A stretch of DNA of 64,000 nucleotides from Enterococcus timonensis (GCF_900104595.1 NZ_FNVY01000004.1:558001-622000); one strand, 5' to 3'; positions 44,656-53,604 are shown, counted from the first letter of the stretch. Notes: generated by a model not told the origin, from the letters alone. Numbers and translations: made by a program.

Positions 44656-45382
44656 ATTACGAAATGTTAGTAAAATTTTTACCGAAAAAACTGAAGTTAC
44701 CTCAGCTGTAAAAAATATATCTTTAAATATTACCCAAGGAGAAATTCTTGGTGTGGTGGGCATTAGCGGCTCGGGCAAATCAACTTTACTAAAATTATTA
44801 AACTTAGTGGAAAAGCCAACTTCAGGGGATATTTTACTAGATGGAAAAAATACTAACCTTTTTTCAAAAAAAGAAATACGCCAACAAAAAGCTGCCACAG
44901 CAATGATTTTTCAACAATTTAATTTATTGCATAATTTAACGGTGGAAGAAAATGTCGCGCTGCCTTTATCGCTCCAAGGAAAAAAAGATCCACACAAAAT
45001 CTCCGAACTTTTAGCCTTTGCTGGACTAACAGAACTAGCGAAACGTTATCCCATCCAACTTTCAGGCGGGCAAAAACAAAGAGTCGCCATTGCCAGAGCG
45101 CTAGTTTTAAATCCGCAATTATTATTGGCCGATGAAGCCACCAGTGCTCTTGATGCTAATAGCACGCAAGAAATTTTAGCTTTACTAAAAAAAGTCCACG
45201 AAAAATTTCAGCCGACGATTATTGTGGTCAGTCATGAACTTGAAGTCGTAAAAAATATTTGCCAACGTGCCATTATTTTAGAAAATGGACAGCAAGTAGG
45301 AGAGACGACAGTAGTAAATTCACCAGAACAAGCCAGCGCTGAAAATTATGCCCAGCTAGCATTAAGGAGGCTGAGTTCATGA
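44648..45382 (+). CDS. ABC transporter ATPase, MetN-like
   Basis: A 244-residue ATPase: Walker A GISGSGKST, signature LSGGQKQR, Walker B LLLADEATSAL and the switch His in VVSHELE. It matches MetN but ends after the nucleotide domain, lacking the C-terminal NIL domain that gives methionine feedback in longer MetN. ATG 44648 overlaps lplA and its stop overlaps the permease start (ATGA). Substrate: methionine by family, possibly a lipoate-related compound by context. Confidence 0.88.
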   Translation: MIELRNVSKIFTEKTEVTSAVKNISLNITQGEILGVVGISGSGKSTLLKLLNLVEKPTSGDILLDGKNTNLFSKKEIRQQKAATAMIFQQFNLLHNLTVEENVALPLSLQGKKDPHKISELLAFAGLTELAKRYPIQLSGGQKQRVAIARALVLNPQLLLADEATSALDANSTQEILALLKKVHEKFQPTIIVVSHELEVVKNICQRAIILENGQQVGETTVVNSPEQASAENYAQLALRRLSS

Positions 45383-46065
45383 AAGGCGCCTTAAATACTT
45401 ATTTTGAAACTTTAAATTATTATGCTCCTGAACTTTTAAAAAGTTTACAAGAAACCGGAATAATGTTGGGAATTGCCGCCGTCATTGGTGGTATTGGCGG
45501 CTTATTCATTGGTACAGCGATTTTTTTTGTAGGGAAAAATCGCCTAAAACCGCATCGTGTAATTTCTGCTGTGCTGAATTTTTATGTTAATGTGACGCGA
45601 TCTTTTCCATTTTTACTTTTTGTCGTGGCGCTAATTCCTTTGACCCGTTTTTTACTTGGATCGGCTTTTGGACCACTAGCAGCAAGTTTTCCTTTAAGTT
45701 TAGTTTCCCTGGCGATTTTTAGTCGCTTAGTGGAGCAAGTTTTACTAGATGTTCCGACAGAAGTTTTTGTTTTAGCAGATTCGCTAGGGGCCACTTCGAT
45801 AAAATTTATTTGGAAAATGCTGTTTGTCGAAGCACGTTCGGGTTTAATTTTAAGTTTCACCTCGACGATGATTTCACTAGTTTCATATTCAACCGTTATG
45901 GGGGTAGTTGGTGGCGGTGGAATTGGGGATTTTGCGCTGAGGTACGGCTATCAACGGTATGAATATGGCATTATGTATACCGCAATTGTGATCATGATTT
46001 TATTTGTTTTTGCGCTACAATTTTTAGGGACCCATTTGGCAGTTAAATTAGATAAAAGAAAGTAG
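45379..46065 (+). CDS. ABC transporter permease, MetI-like
   Basis: A 228-residue permease with about five to six membrane segments (first GIMLGIAAVIGGIGGLFIGTA). The coupling EAA-like loop is LADSLGATSIKFIWKMLFVE and a typical MetI segment is YSTVMGVVGGGGIGDFALRYG. It overlaps the ATPase gene and precedes the binding protein by eight bases. Confidence 0.9.
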   Translation: MKGALNTYFETLNYYAPELLKSLQETGIMLGIAAVIGGIGGLFIGTAIFFVGKNRLKPHRVISAVLNFYVNVTRSFPFLLFVVALIPLTRFLLGSAFGPLAASFPLSLVSLAIFSRLVEQVLLDVPTEVFVLADSLGATSIKFIWKMLFVEARSGLILSFTSTMISLVSYSTVMGVVGGGGIGDFALRYGYQRYEYGIMYTAIVIMILFVFALQFLGTHLAVKLDKRK

Positions 46066-46073
46066 GAAATCAG

Positions 46074-46889
46074 ATGAAAAAATTATTTATTACCGTATTA
46101 GCACTAGCTAGCATTACCTTATTGGCCGCTTGTGGCAGTCAAGAAAAAGCGGGAGATTCCGCCGACAAAACAATAAAAGTCGCTTCCCAAACTTCACCTA
46201 TGACGGATGTTGTCAAATTAGCTGGCGAAGTTGCCAAAAAAGATGGCTGGACCATTGAACTTGTGACCGTGGCCGATAATATTCAATATAATGAATTATT
46301 GAAAAATAAAGAAGTCGATGCAAACTTTGCCCAACACCAACCATTTATGGAAAAATTTAATCAAGAAAAAGATGCTAATTTAACTGTTATTTCTAAAATT
46401 TATAACGCCAAAGTTGGTTTTTACTCAAAAGATTATCAAGATGTCAATGATATTCCAGACGGTAGCACCGTGGCATTGCCCAATGATGTTTCTAACGAAG
46501 GGCGGGCGTTGGCCATTTTGGCTGAAGAAGGATTGATAACGTTAAAAGAAGGCGTTGGAGCAGAAGGAACGATTAAAGATGTTACTGAAAATCCCCACGA
46601 TTTACAATGGCTTTCAGTGGACCTTTTAAATTTAGCGGAAGCTTACAGTGAACCTAATGTGGCGTTAGTTTATAATTATCCGACGTACATTGCTAAAATC
46701 GGCTTGAAACCAAGTGACGCGCTATTTTTAGAAAAAACAATTGATGATCGCTTCGCCATTTCACTAGTAGCTAGAGAAGACAATCAAGATTCTGAAAAAA
46801 TCAAAGAACTGAAAAAAGTCATGACCTCAGATGAGGTGCGGGACTATTTAGAAACAGAACACGGCGATACATTGTTACCGGCCTTTTAA
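46074..46889 (+). CDS. Substrate-binding lipoprotein, MetQ/NLPA family
   Basis: A 271-residue lipoprotein with a signal peptide ending in the lipobox LLAAC (Cys20). The NLPA-family core is visible: IKVASQTSPMTDVVKLAGEV, VDANFAQHQPFMEKFNQE, and PNDVSNEGRALAILAEEGLI. It captures the ligand outside the membrane and delivers it to the MetNI-like pair. A terminator follows. Confidence 0.92.
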   Translation: MKKLFITVLALASITLLAACGSQEKAGDSADKTIKVASQTSPMTDVVKLAGEVAKKDGWTIELVTVADNIQYNELLKNKEVDANFAQHQPFMEKFNQEKDANLTVISKIYNAKVGFYSKDYQDVNDIPDGSTVALPNDVSNEGRALAILAEEGLITLKEGVGAEGTIKDVTENPHDLQWLSVDLLNLAEAYSEPNVALVYNYPTYIAKIGLKPSDALFLEKTIDDRFAISLVAREDNQDSEKIKELKKVMTSDEVRDYLETEHGDTLLPAF

Positions 46890-46896
46890 AAATTTT

Positions 46897-46940
46897 AAAT
46901 CACTGCCAATCGATTCTGAGTTGGTGGTGATTTTTTTTTT
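46897..46940 (+). terminator. Terminator of the lplA-ABC operon
   Basis: AATCAC..CCAA pairs with TTGG..GTGATT and is followed by ten T. Confidence 0.85.
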
Positions 46941-47098
46941 GCCATTTTGAATATTATCTGAGGATGGCCCTGAAAAGTTGGAAAAGCCTTATTTAACAAT
47001 TTAAAGTCATTTTTTATAAAGAAATCTTTGTAATTTGACTTATGAAATCATTTTCGTTAGAATTAAGTTAGCAATAAATGCAGAGGGGGAAAATTATT

Positions 47099-47530
47099 AT
47101 GGATTTAGCCTTTCATCTCGTATCTAACTTGAACATTTTTAACTTGGCATTTGTCTCAATGACAGAAACTCTAAAGGATATTAAAGAAGAACAAGTCAGC
47201 AAACATCAAGAACGGGTACTCTGTGATTCTCTGCAGCGTTCAATGGAACGAAATACCCAAAAATTAATTAGTAAAGTAGAAACAGTTGGCAAAGCCTGTG
47301 ATGTGCAGACCGACCCTCTTGATAAGGAAATGACCACCTTATTGCTGAAAAAACTGCATCCTTACATCAAAAATGTAAAATTAATCCAAAAAATAATGAA
47401 TCAGCCTATTGATTCGCAAACGTATCAAAAGTGTTTACCCATTTTTGAGCTGATGAATCAACAAATGTCTGAGATGATCGAGACCATTCAAAAAGATTTG
47501 AAAATTACTACGAAAGCTATTTTTAAATAA
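47099..47530 (+). CDS. Hypothetical helical protein, 143 residues
   Basis: ATG 47099 after GAGGGGG. The protein starts MDLAFHLVSNLNIFNLAFVS and continues as charged helices (LKDIKEEQVSKHQERVLCDS). No family recognised. Its original terminator, downstream, was split by the insertion sequence: complementary arms now flank the IS. Confidence 0.65.
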   Translation: MDLAFHLVSNLNIFNLAFVSMTETLKDIKEEQVSKHQERVLCDSLQRSMERNTQKLISKVETVGKACDVQTDPLDKEMTTLLLKKLHPYIKNVKLIQKIMNQPIDSQTYQKCLPIFELMNQQMSEMIETIQKDLKITTKAIFK

Positions 47531-47594
47531 GCAAAGACTAAAAATTCTCGGCAAGAAATTGCGGCTCAATGTCAAATCGGACTGATAGGATTAT

Positions 47595-47642
47595 TTAAAA
47601 CAGTTAAGGCAGAATTTATTTTCTGCTTTGGCTGTTTTTTTA
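47595..47642. terminator. Terminator inside the IS, after the transposase gene
   Basis: AAAACAG..AAGGCAGAA pairs with TTCTGCTTT..CTGTTTT. It is close to symmetric, so it may protect the transposase from outside transcription and end its own. Confidence 0.7.
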
Positions 47643-48926
47643 TTTAATAGAAATAAGGTTGTTGGTTAAGAAGATTCGAGCGCGCATGTTGGAGAAATTT
47701 CGATACCCGTAAGCGACTCTTTTGAGGACTTTTATATGGGTGTGGATATTTTCTAATTTTGCATTGGAATAGGATTTCTCTAAAGACAGGCGAATGCCTG
47801 CTTCGTGTTTACGGAAAGTACGTTTTAATATTTGTAGTTCGGCGGGAATTTCTTCAGGCATCTCACTTAAAAGACGATAAAATTCGCCGCCATCCTTATG
47901 ATTGAAGGCGTAAATCAAATCTTGGTAGTAGTTGTAGCCCAGGGAAAGATCCTCAGAAATGGTTAAAAGTCGGTCCACGATTTCGGTTTGTGTTAAGTAG
48001 CTCCAACTAAAATTGGCTCTTTTTTTAAATGTTTGAAAATCTAATTTATCGTGACTCATTAAAAGAAGACGATTGAGCTTTTTTAATTGCCGGTATTGTT
48101 TGGCCTGTTCGGGATCGTTTTGATTGAGGCTTTTCATCACTCTGACCCGCAGGTTATCAAAGCAACGGTTCATGTGCTGGACAATATGAAATCGGTCAAT
48201 GATAAGCTTAGCGTTAGGGAAACAGATTTTAACAACTTTTAGATACGGGGCATTCATATCCGACACCACGTAACGAACACTGTGCCGGGCCTGGCGATCG
48301 AAGCTCATAAAATAATCCACAAGGTCATTCTTTCTGCGGCTAGGAAGAATATCAAACAGTTTGCCCGTATCACCATCCATACAAGAAAAAGCAAATTTTC
48401 CTTTGTCAGTGGTTAAAGAACGAAATTCATCAAATAGTAAACATTTGGGCAACCAATTCTTTTTAATGTTGATTTCCTGACCTAATAAGTCGATTGATTT
48501 TTGTAAAGTAGAACTAGAAACGAAACAATGTTTGGCAATATTTTTAGCCGTATTTTTTTCAGTGAGCTCCTCAAATGCCTTGTAAAATACTTGTTTAGCA
48601 ATAAAGCAAAAGCGATCCACTAGGTACGTTTTGGCGGTAAAATAACTATGGCAGTTGCGGCAGAGATATCTTTGTTTCTTGAGATTGAGATAAGTCCTCT
48701 GGTTGCCCGCAGAATTTAAAAGGATTCGAGACTGTTTTCCGCCATTTTTAACAATCGTTTTTTCATCTGCCTGACCACACTCAGGACAGCGTGAAACTTG
48801 ATTCGTTAAGGAAGCATAGACGACGAGATGCCCACCTTTTTTGTCCCTTTCTTCCTCAACACTATGAATTTCAATATTTGAGTCTTTTATTCTAAGCAAT
48901 TTTTTGATATCATTGAATTCGAACAT
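47640..48926 (-). CDS. ISL3 family transposase
   Basis: A 428-residue DDE-type transposase. The N-terminal zinc-binding part is SRCPECGQADE with RYLCRNCHSYF, followed by a helix-turn-helix region. The catalytic core includes LLFDEFRSLTTDKGKFAFSC and YVVSDMNAPYLKVVKICFPN with KLIIDRFHIVQHMNRCFDNL. The C-terminal NAKLENIHTHIKVLKRVAYG carries the last acidic residue. Length and layout are intact. Confidence 0.95.
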   Translation of the reverse strand: MFEFNDIKKLLRIKDSNIEIHSVEEERDKKGGHLVVYASLTNQVSRCPECGQADEKTIVKNGGKQSRILLNSAGNQRTYLNLKKQRYLCRNCHSYFTAKTYLVDRFCFIAKQVFYKAFEELTEKNTAKNIAKHCFVSSSTLQKSIDLLGQEINIKKNWLPKCLLFDEFRSLTTDKGKFAFSCMDGDTGKLFDILPSRRKNDLVDYFMSFDRQARHSVRYVVSDMNAPYLKVVKICFPNAKLIIDRFHIVQHMNRCFDNLRVRVMKSLNQNDPEQAKQYRQLKKLNRLLLMSHDKLDFQTFKKRANFSWSYLTQTEIVDRLLTISEDLSLGYNYYQDLIYAFNHKDGGEFYRLLSEMPEEIPAELQILKRTFRKHEAGIRLSLEKSYSNAKLENIHTHIKVLKRVAYGYRNFSNMRARIFLTNNLISIK

Positions 48927-49129
48927 ACAAATTTTCCTCCCCAGAATGTGATGATGGTGATTCTATTCTAACGGAAAATTTGTATGTTTTCTTGTTTTTT
49001 TATACAAATAGGGACCGACAGAATTTTTATTCTATCAGTCCAATAAATTATAGAGCCGAAATTGCTGGCGGATTTTTAGTCTTTTTTTGTGTTAAAATAA
49101 ATTGTTCATAGAAAGAAAGTAGGGTTAGC

Positions 49130-50134
49130 GTGGATATTTATTTAAAAAAAGCAGTTTTAGAAATTGTTGACCGCAATTCAGGAACCGTGGTAACTTCCAG
49201 TAATGAGCTGGATTTGACCAATAGTTTTGTGCGGGAATTTTTAGAAAAGAAAATTAGTGCGTTGCATTCGTCAAAAACAAAAGTCGGTACTTTAAGTCCG
49301 GGAGCGCCATTTACGAATTATTTTCAGCAACTCCCAGAAAATTTTATTGAAAGTGCTGGTGCTTTGACCAAATTATGGGACGATGTGTACCAAGAAAGCG
49401 AAGAAGCGCCTAGTTGCGACTTATTTATCGTTTCATATGAAGAAGATGCCAAGTTACATGGGGCTTTTTTGAAAGTGAATTATCAAGAAAGTTACACGCA
49501 TTTTTTGGATAGTGTGGATGGGCAAATTAGTAATGAATTGATTTTGCACAAGGCACTTTTAGGGAGCAAAAGTCAAAAAGCTGACGAAGGCTTAACGGTG
49601 AATTTAGAAACGTTAGCTTATCAACTGCAAGAAAAAAAATATGTATTTTCCGGCGAGAAAATCTATTATTTTTCTCAGCAAGTAATCGGCACCGTGCCAG
49701 CGCCCTCCTTAGAAGAAAATATTCGGGTGATTAAAAAAGCGGCTGAAAAAGTCGGCGCCCAATTTTCAGCAGAAAAATACGATACCGCAGCTACCGTCAA
49801 AGAAGCAGTAGTAGAAAATATTCAAGAAGTCGGCGCTATTGCCCCAGAAAAAATCGCCCAAAAGATTTTCCATGACAATCCAGCGGCGCAAAATGCTTTT
49901 CAAGAAAGCTTGGCTGATTATGGATTTGAAACAGCAGCACCACTTATTTCCGAGGTGAAAGAAATCACCGAAAAAAAATATGGCAAGCAAAAACTAAAAT
50001 TATCCAATGGCATTGAACTGATTGTTCCTTTAGAAATTTACAAAGATCCAGAAAAAATTGAATTTGTGAACAATCCAGATGGAACGATTTCAGTAATTTT
50101 AAAAAATATCGATGAAGTCGTCAATAAATTTTAA
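49130..50134 (+). CDS. Nucleoid-associated protein (NdpA/YejK-like)
   Basis: A 334-residue protein of the 37-kDa nucleoid-associated family (VDIYLKKAVLEIVDRNSGTV at the start; KLSNGIELIVPLEIY near the end). It is expected to bind DNA in the cytoplasm; role unknown. GTG 49130 follows AAAGTAGGG. The IS lies directly upstream, but the native promoter region after 49066 appears intact. Confidence 0.82.
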   Translation: MDIYLKKAVLEIVDRNSGTVVTSSNELDLTNSFVREFLEKKISALHSSKTKVGTLSPGAPFTNYFQQLPENFIESAGALTKLWDDVYQESEEAPSCDLFIVSYEEDAKLHGAFLKVNYQESYTHFLDSVDGQISNELILHKALLGSKSQKADEGLTVNLETLAYQLQEKKYVFSGEKIYYFSQQVIGTVPAPSLEENIRVIKKAAEKVGAQFSAEKYDTAATVKEAVVENIQEVGAIAPEKIAQKIFHDNPAAQNAFQESLADYGFETAAPLISEVKEITEKKYGKQKLKLSNGIELIVPLEIYKDPEKIEFVNNPDGTISVILKNIDEVVNKF

Positions 50135-50137
50135 GCA

Positions 50138-50168
50138 AAAAAGCCCGCGAGTCTATCGCGGGCTTTTT
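50138..50168. terminator. Bidirectional terminator
   Basis: AAAAAGCCCGCGA pairs perfectly with TCGCGGGCTTTTT. It separates convergent genes. Confidence 0.92.
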
Positions 50169-50180
50169 GTCTACCAAAAT

Positions 50181-50639
50181 TTAAAAAGTTAAACGTAAAC
50201 CAACTTGATCTTTTAAGACGAGTCCATTTTCAATAATTTGCTCTGGATAATGAGTTAAAAAATAATCAGGCACGATTTTCCACATTCTAAAGCCAAGTTT
50301 TTGATAAAGATAGAGCTGGAGCAGGCCAGTCGATCCGGTGGCAATTTCGATTTGCTGAAAATGTCGCGCCTTACTCCAATTAATGGCTTCTTTAAGCATT
50401 TGTTGGGCGAAGTGTTGCTCGCGATAATTTTCATCAACGCAAAGATTCATAATTTCAACAACTTTTGGCGTTTTAGCAACTAAGGCCAAAACAGCGACCA
50501 CGTGACCATCAACTGTTCCTTGGAAAAAGGTGGCTTGTCCTAAGTAAGATTCAATCAACTTTTGATTGGGATCGGCTTCAAGTAAAAGTTGCCAATAGTC
50601 ACTAGAAAGCGGTGGGGTGATGATTTCAATTTTCATCAT
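50181..50639 (-). CDS. GNAT family N-acetyltransferase
   Basis: A 152-residue acetyltransferase: the acetyl-CoA loop region is LCVDENYREQHFAQQMLKEA, followed by IEIATGSTGLLQLYLYQKLG. Acceptor unknown. It starts with ATGATG and overlaps the upstream methyltransferase gene by 14 bases, so the two form an operon. Confidence 0.88.
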   Translation of the reverse strand: MMKIEIITPPLSSDYWQLLLEADPNQKLIESYLGQATFFQGTVDGHVVAVLALVAKTPKVVEIMNLCVDENYREQHFAQQMLKEAINWSKARHFQQIEIATGSTGLLQLYLYQKLGFRMWKIVPDYFLTHYPEQIIENGLVLKDQVGLRLTF

Positions 50640-51402
50640 GATTTTTGGGCGTCATTATTTTTTTCTCAGCGGAAATAATTAACATCATAGGGCGTCGTAA
50701 TTCATTTTCCCAGTGAAATTGTTGAATTACTTCGCTAGTAGGAACAGGTTCTACCAAGTGACGCAAGCTAAAGCCATTTTCCAGTAACGGTTCAATGAAA
50801 TCTTCCACCGTCCGATGAAATTTTTCAACGGGACTGCCAAGAAAATGCGTTTGGCGCGCGCCAGTTTTAAAATAATTATCTACCGGAAAAAAGAGGGCTT
50901 GACCGTTGGCATCGTAAATAAAATCTTGCTCTTTTCTCGAAGTATAGATCGGGTGCTCCACCGAAAATAAAAATTGACCACTAGGACGAAGGATTCGCCG
51001 GACATCTTGAACCAATTTTGGAAAATCCGCCAAGTAATGAATCGTTAATGAACTAAAAACTAAATCAAATTGTTCTGATGGAAAATCAAATTGTTCTGAT
51101 GGAAAATCGAGATTTTCCATCGAACCTACGACATAAGTAATGTTTTGATGGTTATTTTTTTGACGAGCTTGGGCAATCATTTTTTCAGAAGCGTCTAGGC
51201 CGATGACCTCAGCGCCATTTTCGGCAAAATATTGACAATGCCAACCATAACCGCAACCGAGATCTAACACTTTTTTTCCTTTTAAATCAGGAATCAGGCG
51301 CTTCAATGCCGGCCATTCGCCAGCAACTTTTAGACCATCTAAGCTGCGGGGGAGTTTGCCGTATGCTTTAAAAAAGGTCTGATCATCATAAATTTCACTC
51401 AA
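50626..51402 (-). CDS. Class I SAM-dependent methyltransferase with a 7-residue tandem duplication
   Basis: A 258-residue methyltransferase (motif I KVLDLGCGYGWHCQYFAENG, then VIGLDASEKMIAQA). An exact 21-bp duplication near 51071-51112 doubles FPSEQFD just before the LVFSSLTIHYL strand. The frame is preserved, but the extra residues precede a core strand and might affect activity. It is co-transcribed with the GNAT gene. Substrate unknown. Confidence 0.88.
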   Translation of the reverse strand: MSEIYDDQTFFKAYGKLPRSLDGLKVAGEWPALKRLIPDLKGKKVLDLGCGYGWHCQYFAENGAEVIGLDASEKMIAQARQKNNHQNITYVVGSMENLDFPSEQFDFPSEQFDLVFSSLTIHYLADFPKLVQDVRRILRPSGQFLFSVEHPIYTSRKEQDFIYDANGQALFFPVDNYFKTGARQTHFLGSPVEKFHRTVEDFIEPLLENGFSLRHLVEPVPTSEVIQQFHWENELRRPMMLIISAEKKIMTPKNHDEN

Positions 51403-51419
51403 TCGTCATTTCCTCCTAA

Positions 51420-51456
51420 AAAAAACAGAATCCGTCAGTGGACAGATTCTGTTTTC
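51420..51456 (-). terminator. Terminator of the RNPP-like regulator
   Basis: AAAACAGAATC pairs with GATTCTGTTTT; the T tract is on the minus strand. Confidence 0.85.
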
Positions 51457-51459
51457 AGA

Positions 51460-52299
51460 CTATTTTAATTTCTTTAAATCTTTGTCAACAGTATCCATCA
51501 CATGGCGATTATTATTGAAGGCAGCAATTTTTTTAGCATCTTCATAAAATTCAATAGCCCGATTGTCATCAAGTTTTTGCAAGTTGAAGGCTTTTTCATA
51601 AAGAAGAAAATCTAATAATTTAGTAGAGGCATATTGTTTGTTAATAGCAATCCCACGATCACATAATTCAACGGCAAAAGCATATTTTTCAATTAAGCTA
51701 TAAAATTTCGCCGCGTTAAACAAGACCCGATTTAAGAGCAGTGGTTGTGGACGCATAGTAATTTCAATGCCGTCAATTGCTTTTTGGTAGTAGATTTCTG
51801 CAAAGTTGTATTGTTTTTTCAATTCATACGTTACAGCGATCCCTGTATTTGCCAAAATACCATAAACATCTTCATCAGCGGTTACGGCTAATACTTGATT
51901 AAAATGGAATAGGGCGGAATCAAAATCATGTTTCCCTAAAAGTAGGCAATTCCCGAAGTTATAATAGTAGCGGTTGATAATTTTTTTGTCATGAATGCCT
52001 TCAATGGACATTTTTTCTAAAATTTCAAGACCTTCATCATGTTTTGACAAAGCGGCCAACCGTTCAACTTCATCCAAACGATCATCCAACCAATCTTCAG
52101 GAGAGGATTGAACAACTTCTGCTAAAGTTAAATCTAAGCGGCGGCAAACTTTAGATAAAATTTCAATATCTTTACAAAAGTTTTTCCGTTCAATATTACT
52201 GATCGTCGCTTGTTTACAAATACCTTCAGCTAATTCCGTTTGACTCATTTTTCTTTTCTTACGTTCTGATTTAATAATTTCTCCATGTACTAAAGCCAT
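51460..52299 (-). CDS. Helix-turn-helix regulator with TPR-like domain (PlcR/Rgg type)
   Basis: A 279-residue regulator. Residues ~8-62 form an XRE helix-turn-helix (SQTELAEGICKQATISNIER). The rest is all-helical and repetitive like the TPR domain of RNPP peptide-sensing regulators (HFNQVLAVTADEDVYGILAN and AEIYYQKAIDGIEITMR). ATG 52299 follows TAGGAGG. No pheromone peptide gene is recognised beside it, so its ligand, if any, is unknown. Confidence 0.82.
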   Translation of the reverse strand: MALVHGEIIKSERKKRKMSQTELAEGICKQATISNIERKNFCKDIEILSKVCRRLDLTLAEVVQSSPEDWLDDRLDEVERLAALSKHDEGLEILEKMSIEGIHDKKIINRYYYNFGNCLLLGKHDFDSALFHFNQVLAVTADEDVYGILANTGIAVTYELKKQYNFAEIYYQKAIDGIEITMRPQPLLLNRVLFNAAKFYSLIEKYAFAVELCDRGIAINKQYASTKLLDFLLYEKAFNLQKLDDNRAIEFYEDAKKIAAFNNNRHVMDTVDKDLKKLK

Positions 52300-52381
52300 T
52301 TTTGTTCCTCCTAAATAAAATTATTTAATAGTAAGCTAACTTTGATCCAGAAACTTCTCTGTTAAAATCGCTCTAACCATT

Positions 52382-52409
52382 ATTATAGTTATATTTCAAA
52401 TAAAGGCAA
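52382..52409 (-). promoter_or_regulatory. Promoter of the RNPP-like regulator
   Basis: On the minus strand TTGCCT, a 16-bp spacer and TATAAT. The remaining stretch to 52790 is very AT-rich. It holds one plus-strand candidate (TTGACT near 52449, TATATA 18 bp on) and a few small hairpins, but no convincing gene. Confidence 0.65.
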
Positions 52410-52790
52410 GAGGAAAATACGAGATTTTCACATTTATAAAATGTTTTTTTGACTTTTTTCCTATATGGAAATTATATAGGCTATTAGCGTTCCATCAAGG
52501 TTAAAAGTTTCCGAAACTTAATTAGAAAAATTTCCCTAAAAAAATTTCAGCTCACTTTTTTAAGAAAAAATCGGATAAGTTCCGGCATAATATTCTATAA
52601 TTGTTCACTAGTAATATAGCATATTTTTAAGAAAATAACAATATATACTTACTAAAAGTAAAAAAAATGCAAAAAAATCAAGATTTCTTCACAATTTTTT
52701 AGTAAAAAGTTTTATTTCAATGTTCAGTAGCTTTTTCTATTAGAAAAATAGCTGAGCTATTAAAAGAATAATACGCAACTAAGAGTAAAC

Positions 52791-52836
52791 AAAAAACTTC
52801 TGCCCATTTGAAATGGACGGAAGTTTTTATTTTATC
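52791..52836 (-). terminator. Cyclophilin gene terminator
   Basis: AAAAACTTC..CCATTT pairs with AAATGG..GAAGTTTTT. It lies beyond the cyclophilin stop, and its A tract gives T on the minus strand. Confidence 0.8.
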
Positions 52837-52857
52837 TAGCGTGAGGGCCGTTAATTT

Positions 52858-53604
52858 TTACTTTCCTTCACTAATGACGTTGACTTTTTCGATTTTGACT
52901 TCTTCCGTTGGTTTATCAGAATCATCGGTTTCTACTTCAGCGATAGCGTCCACTGTTTCCATGCCGGAAATAACTTGCCCAAAAACGGTGTAGCTGCCAT
53001 CAAGGGAAGGAACGCCACCATTTTTATAAGCTTCAACGATAGCTTCAGGATAATCATCGTATAAAAGGCCATCAGAAACATTGTCCGTATTTTGAACAAT
53101 ATAAAATTGTGAACCATTAGTATCAGCCCCAGCATTAGCCATGGCTAGCGCGCCGCGGACGTTATACAATTGATTTGAGATTTCATTTTCAAAAGCCTCG
53201 CCCCAAATACTTTCCCCGCCAGCACCAGTACCTTCTGGATCGCCAGATTGAATCATAAACTCATTGATCACCCGGTGGAAAGTCAAGCCATCGTAATAGC
53301 CTTCTTTAGCGTGAGTTAAGAAGTTTTCAACTGCTTTAGGTGCTAATTTTGGAAAAAGTTTCAACATGATAGTCCCTTTAGAAGTGACCATTTCTACTTG
53401 CGCCTCATCAGCGGCCACGGTCAGATCAAGTTGGGGAAGAGCAAGACTATTCAAATCAACTGTAGAAGTACTTTCAGTAGTAGTTGATGAATTAGTAGTG
53501 GCACTTTCGCTGTTATTGCTCCCGTCAGTTGTGTTTGACGACGAGCAAGCACCTAAACTTAAAAGTAAAACGGACATTAATGGAAATAAAATAATTTTTT
53601 TCAT
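52858..53604 (-). CDS. Cyclophilin-type peptidyl-prolyl isomerase, lipoprotein
   Basis: A 248-residue surface foldase. ATG 53604 after AAAAGGAG gives a lipoprotein signal peptide with lipobox LGAC (Cys20); an in-frame codon 38 residues upstream would spoil it. A Ser/Thr/Asn-rich linker follows. Then comes the cyclophilin domain: FHRVINEFMIQSGDPEGTGA, SQFYIVQNT, and YTVFGQVISGMETVDAIAEV. It probably assists folding of exported proteins. Confidence 0.93.
   Translation of the reverse strand: MKKIILFPLMSVLLLSLGACSSSNTTDGSNNSESATTNSSTTTESTSTVDLNSLALPQLDLTVAADEAQVEMVTSKGTIMLKLFPKLAPKAVENFLTHAKEGYYDGLTFHRVINEFMIQSGDPEGTGAGGESIWGEAFENEISNQLYNVRGALAMANAGADTNGSQFYIVQNTDNVSDGLLYDDYPEAIVEAYKNGGVPSLDGSYTVFGQVISGMETVDAIAEVETDDSDKPTEEVKIEKVNVISEGK

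Larger units (their letters stand above)
47563..49057 (-). mobile_element. ISL3-family insertion sequence
   Basis: A 1495-bp element with imperfect terminal inverted repeats. Both ends start GGCTC and share GGACTGATAG about 16 bp inside (left 47563 onward; right, reversed, from 49057). It is bounded by a perfect 8-bp target duplication GAAATTGC (47555-47562 and 49058-49065). It carries one transposase gene on the minus strand. The perfect duplication suggests recent insertion. The target is the loop of a terminator hairpin. Confidence 0.95.

Noticed and set aside
47579-49041. Shorter IS boundaries at the GGACTGATAG inverted repeats
   Set aside because: No target duplication flanks these positions. 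Extending to the GGCTC ends gives a perfect 8-bp duplication.
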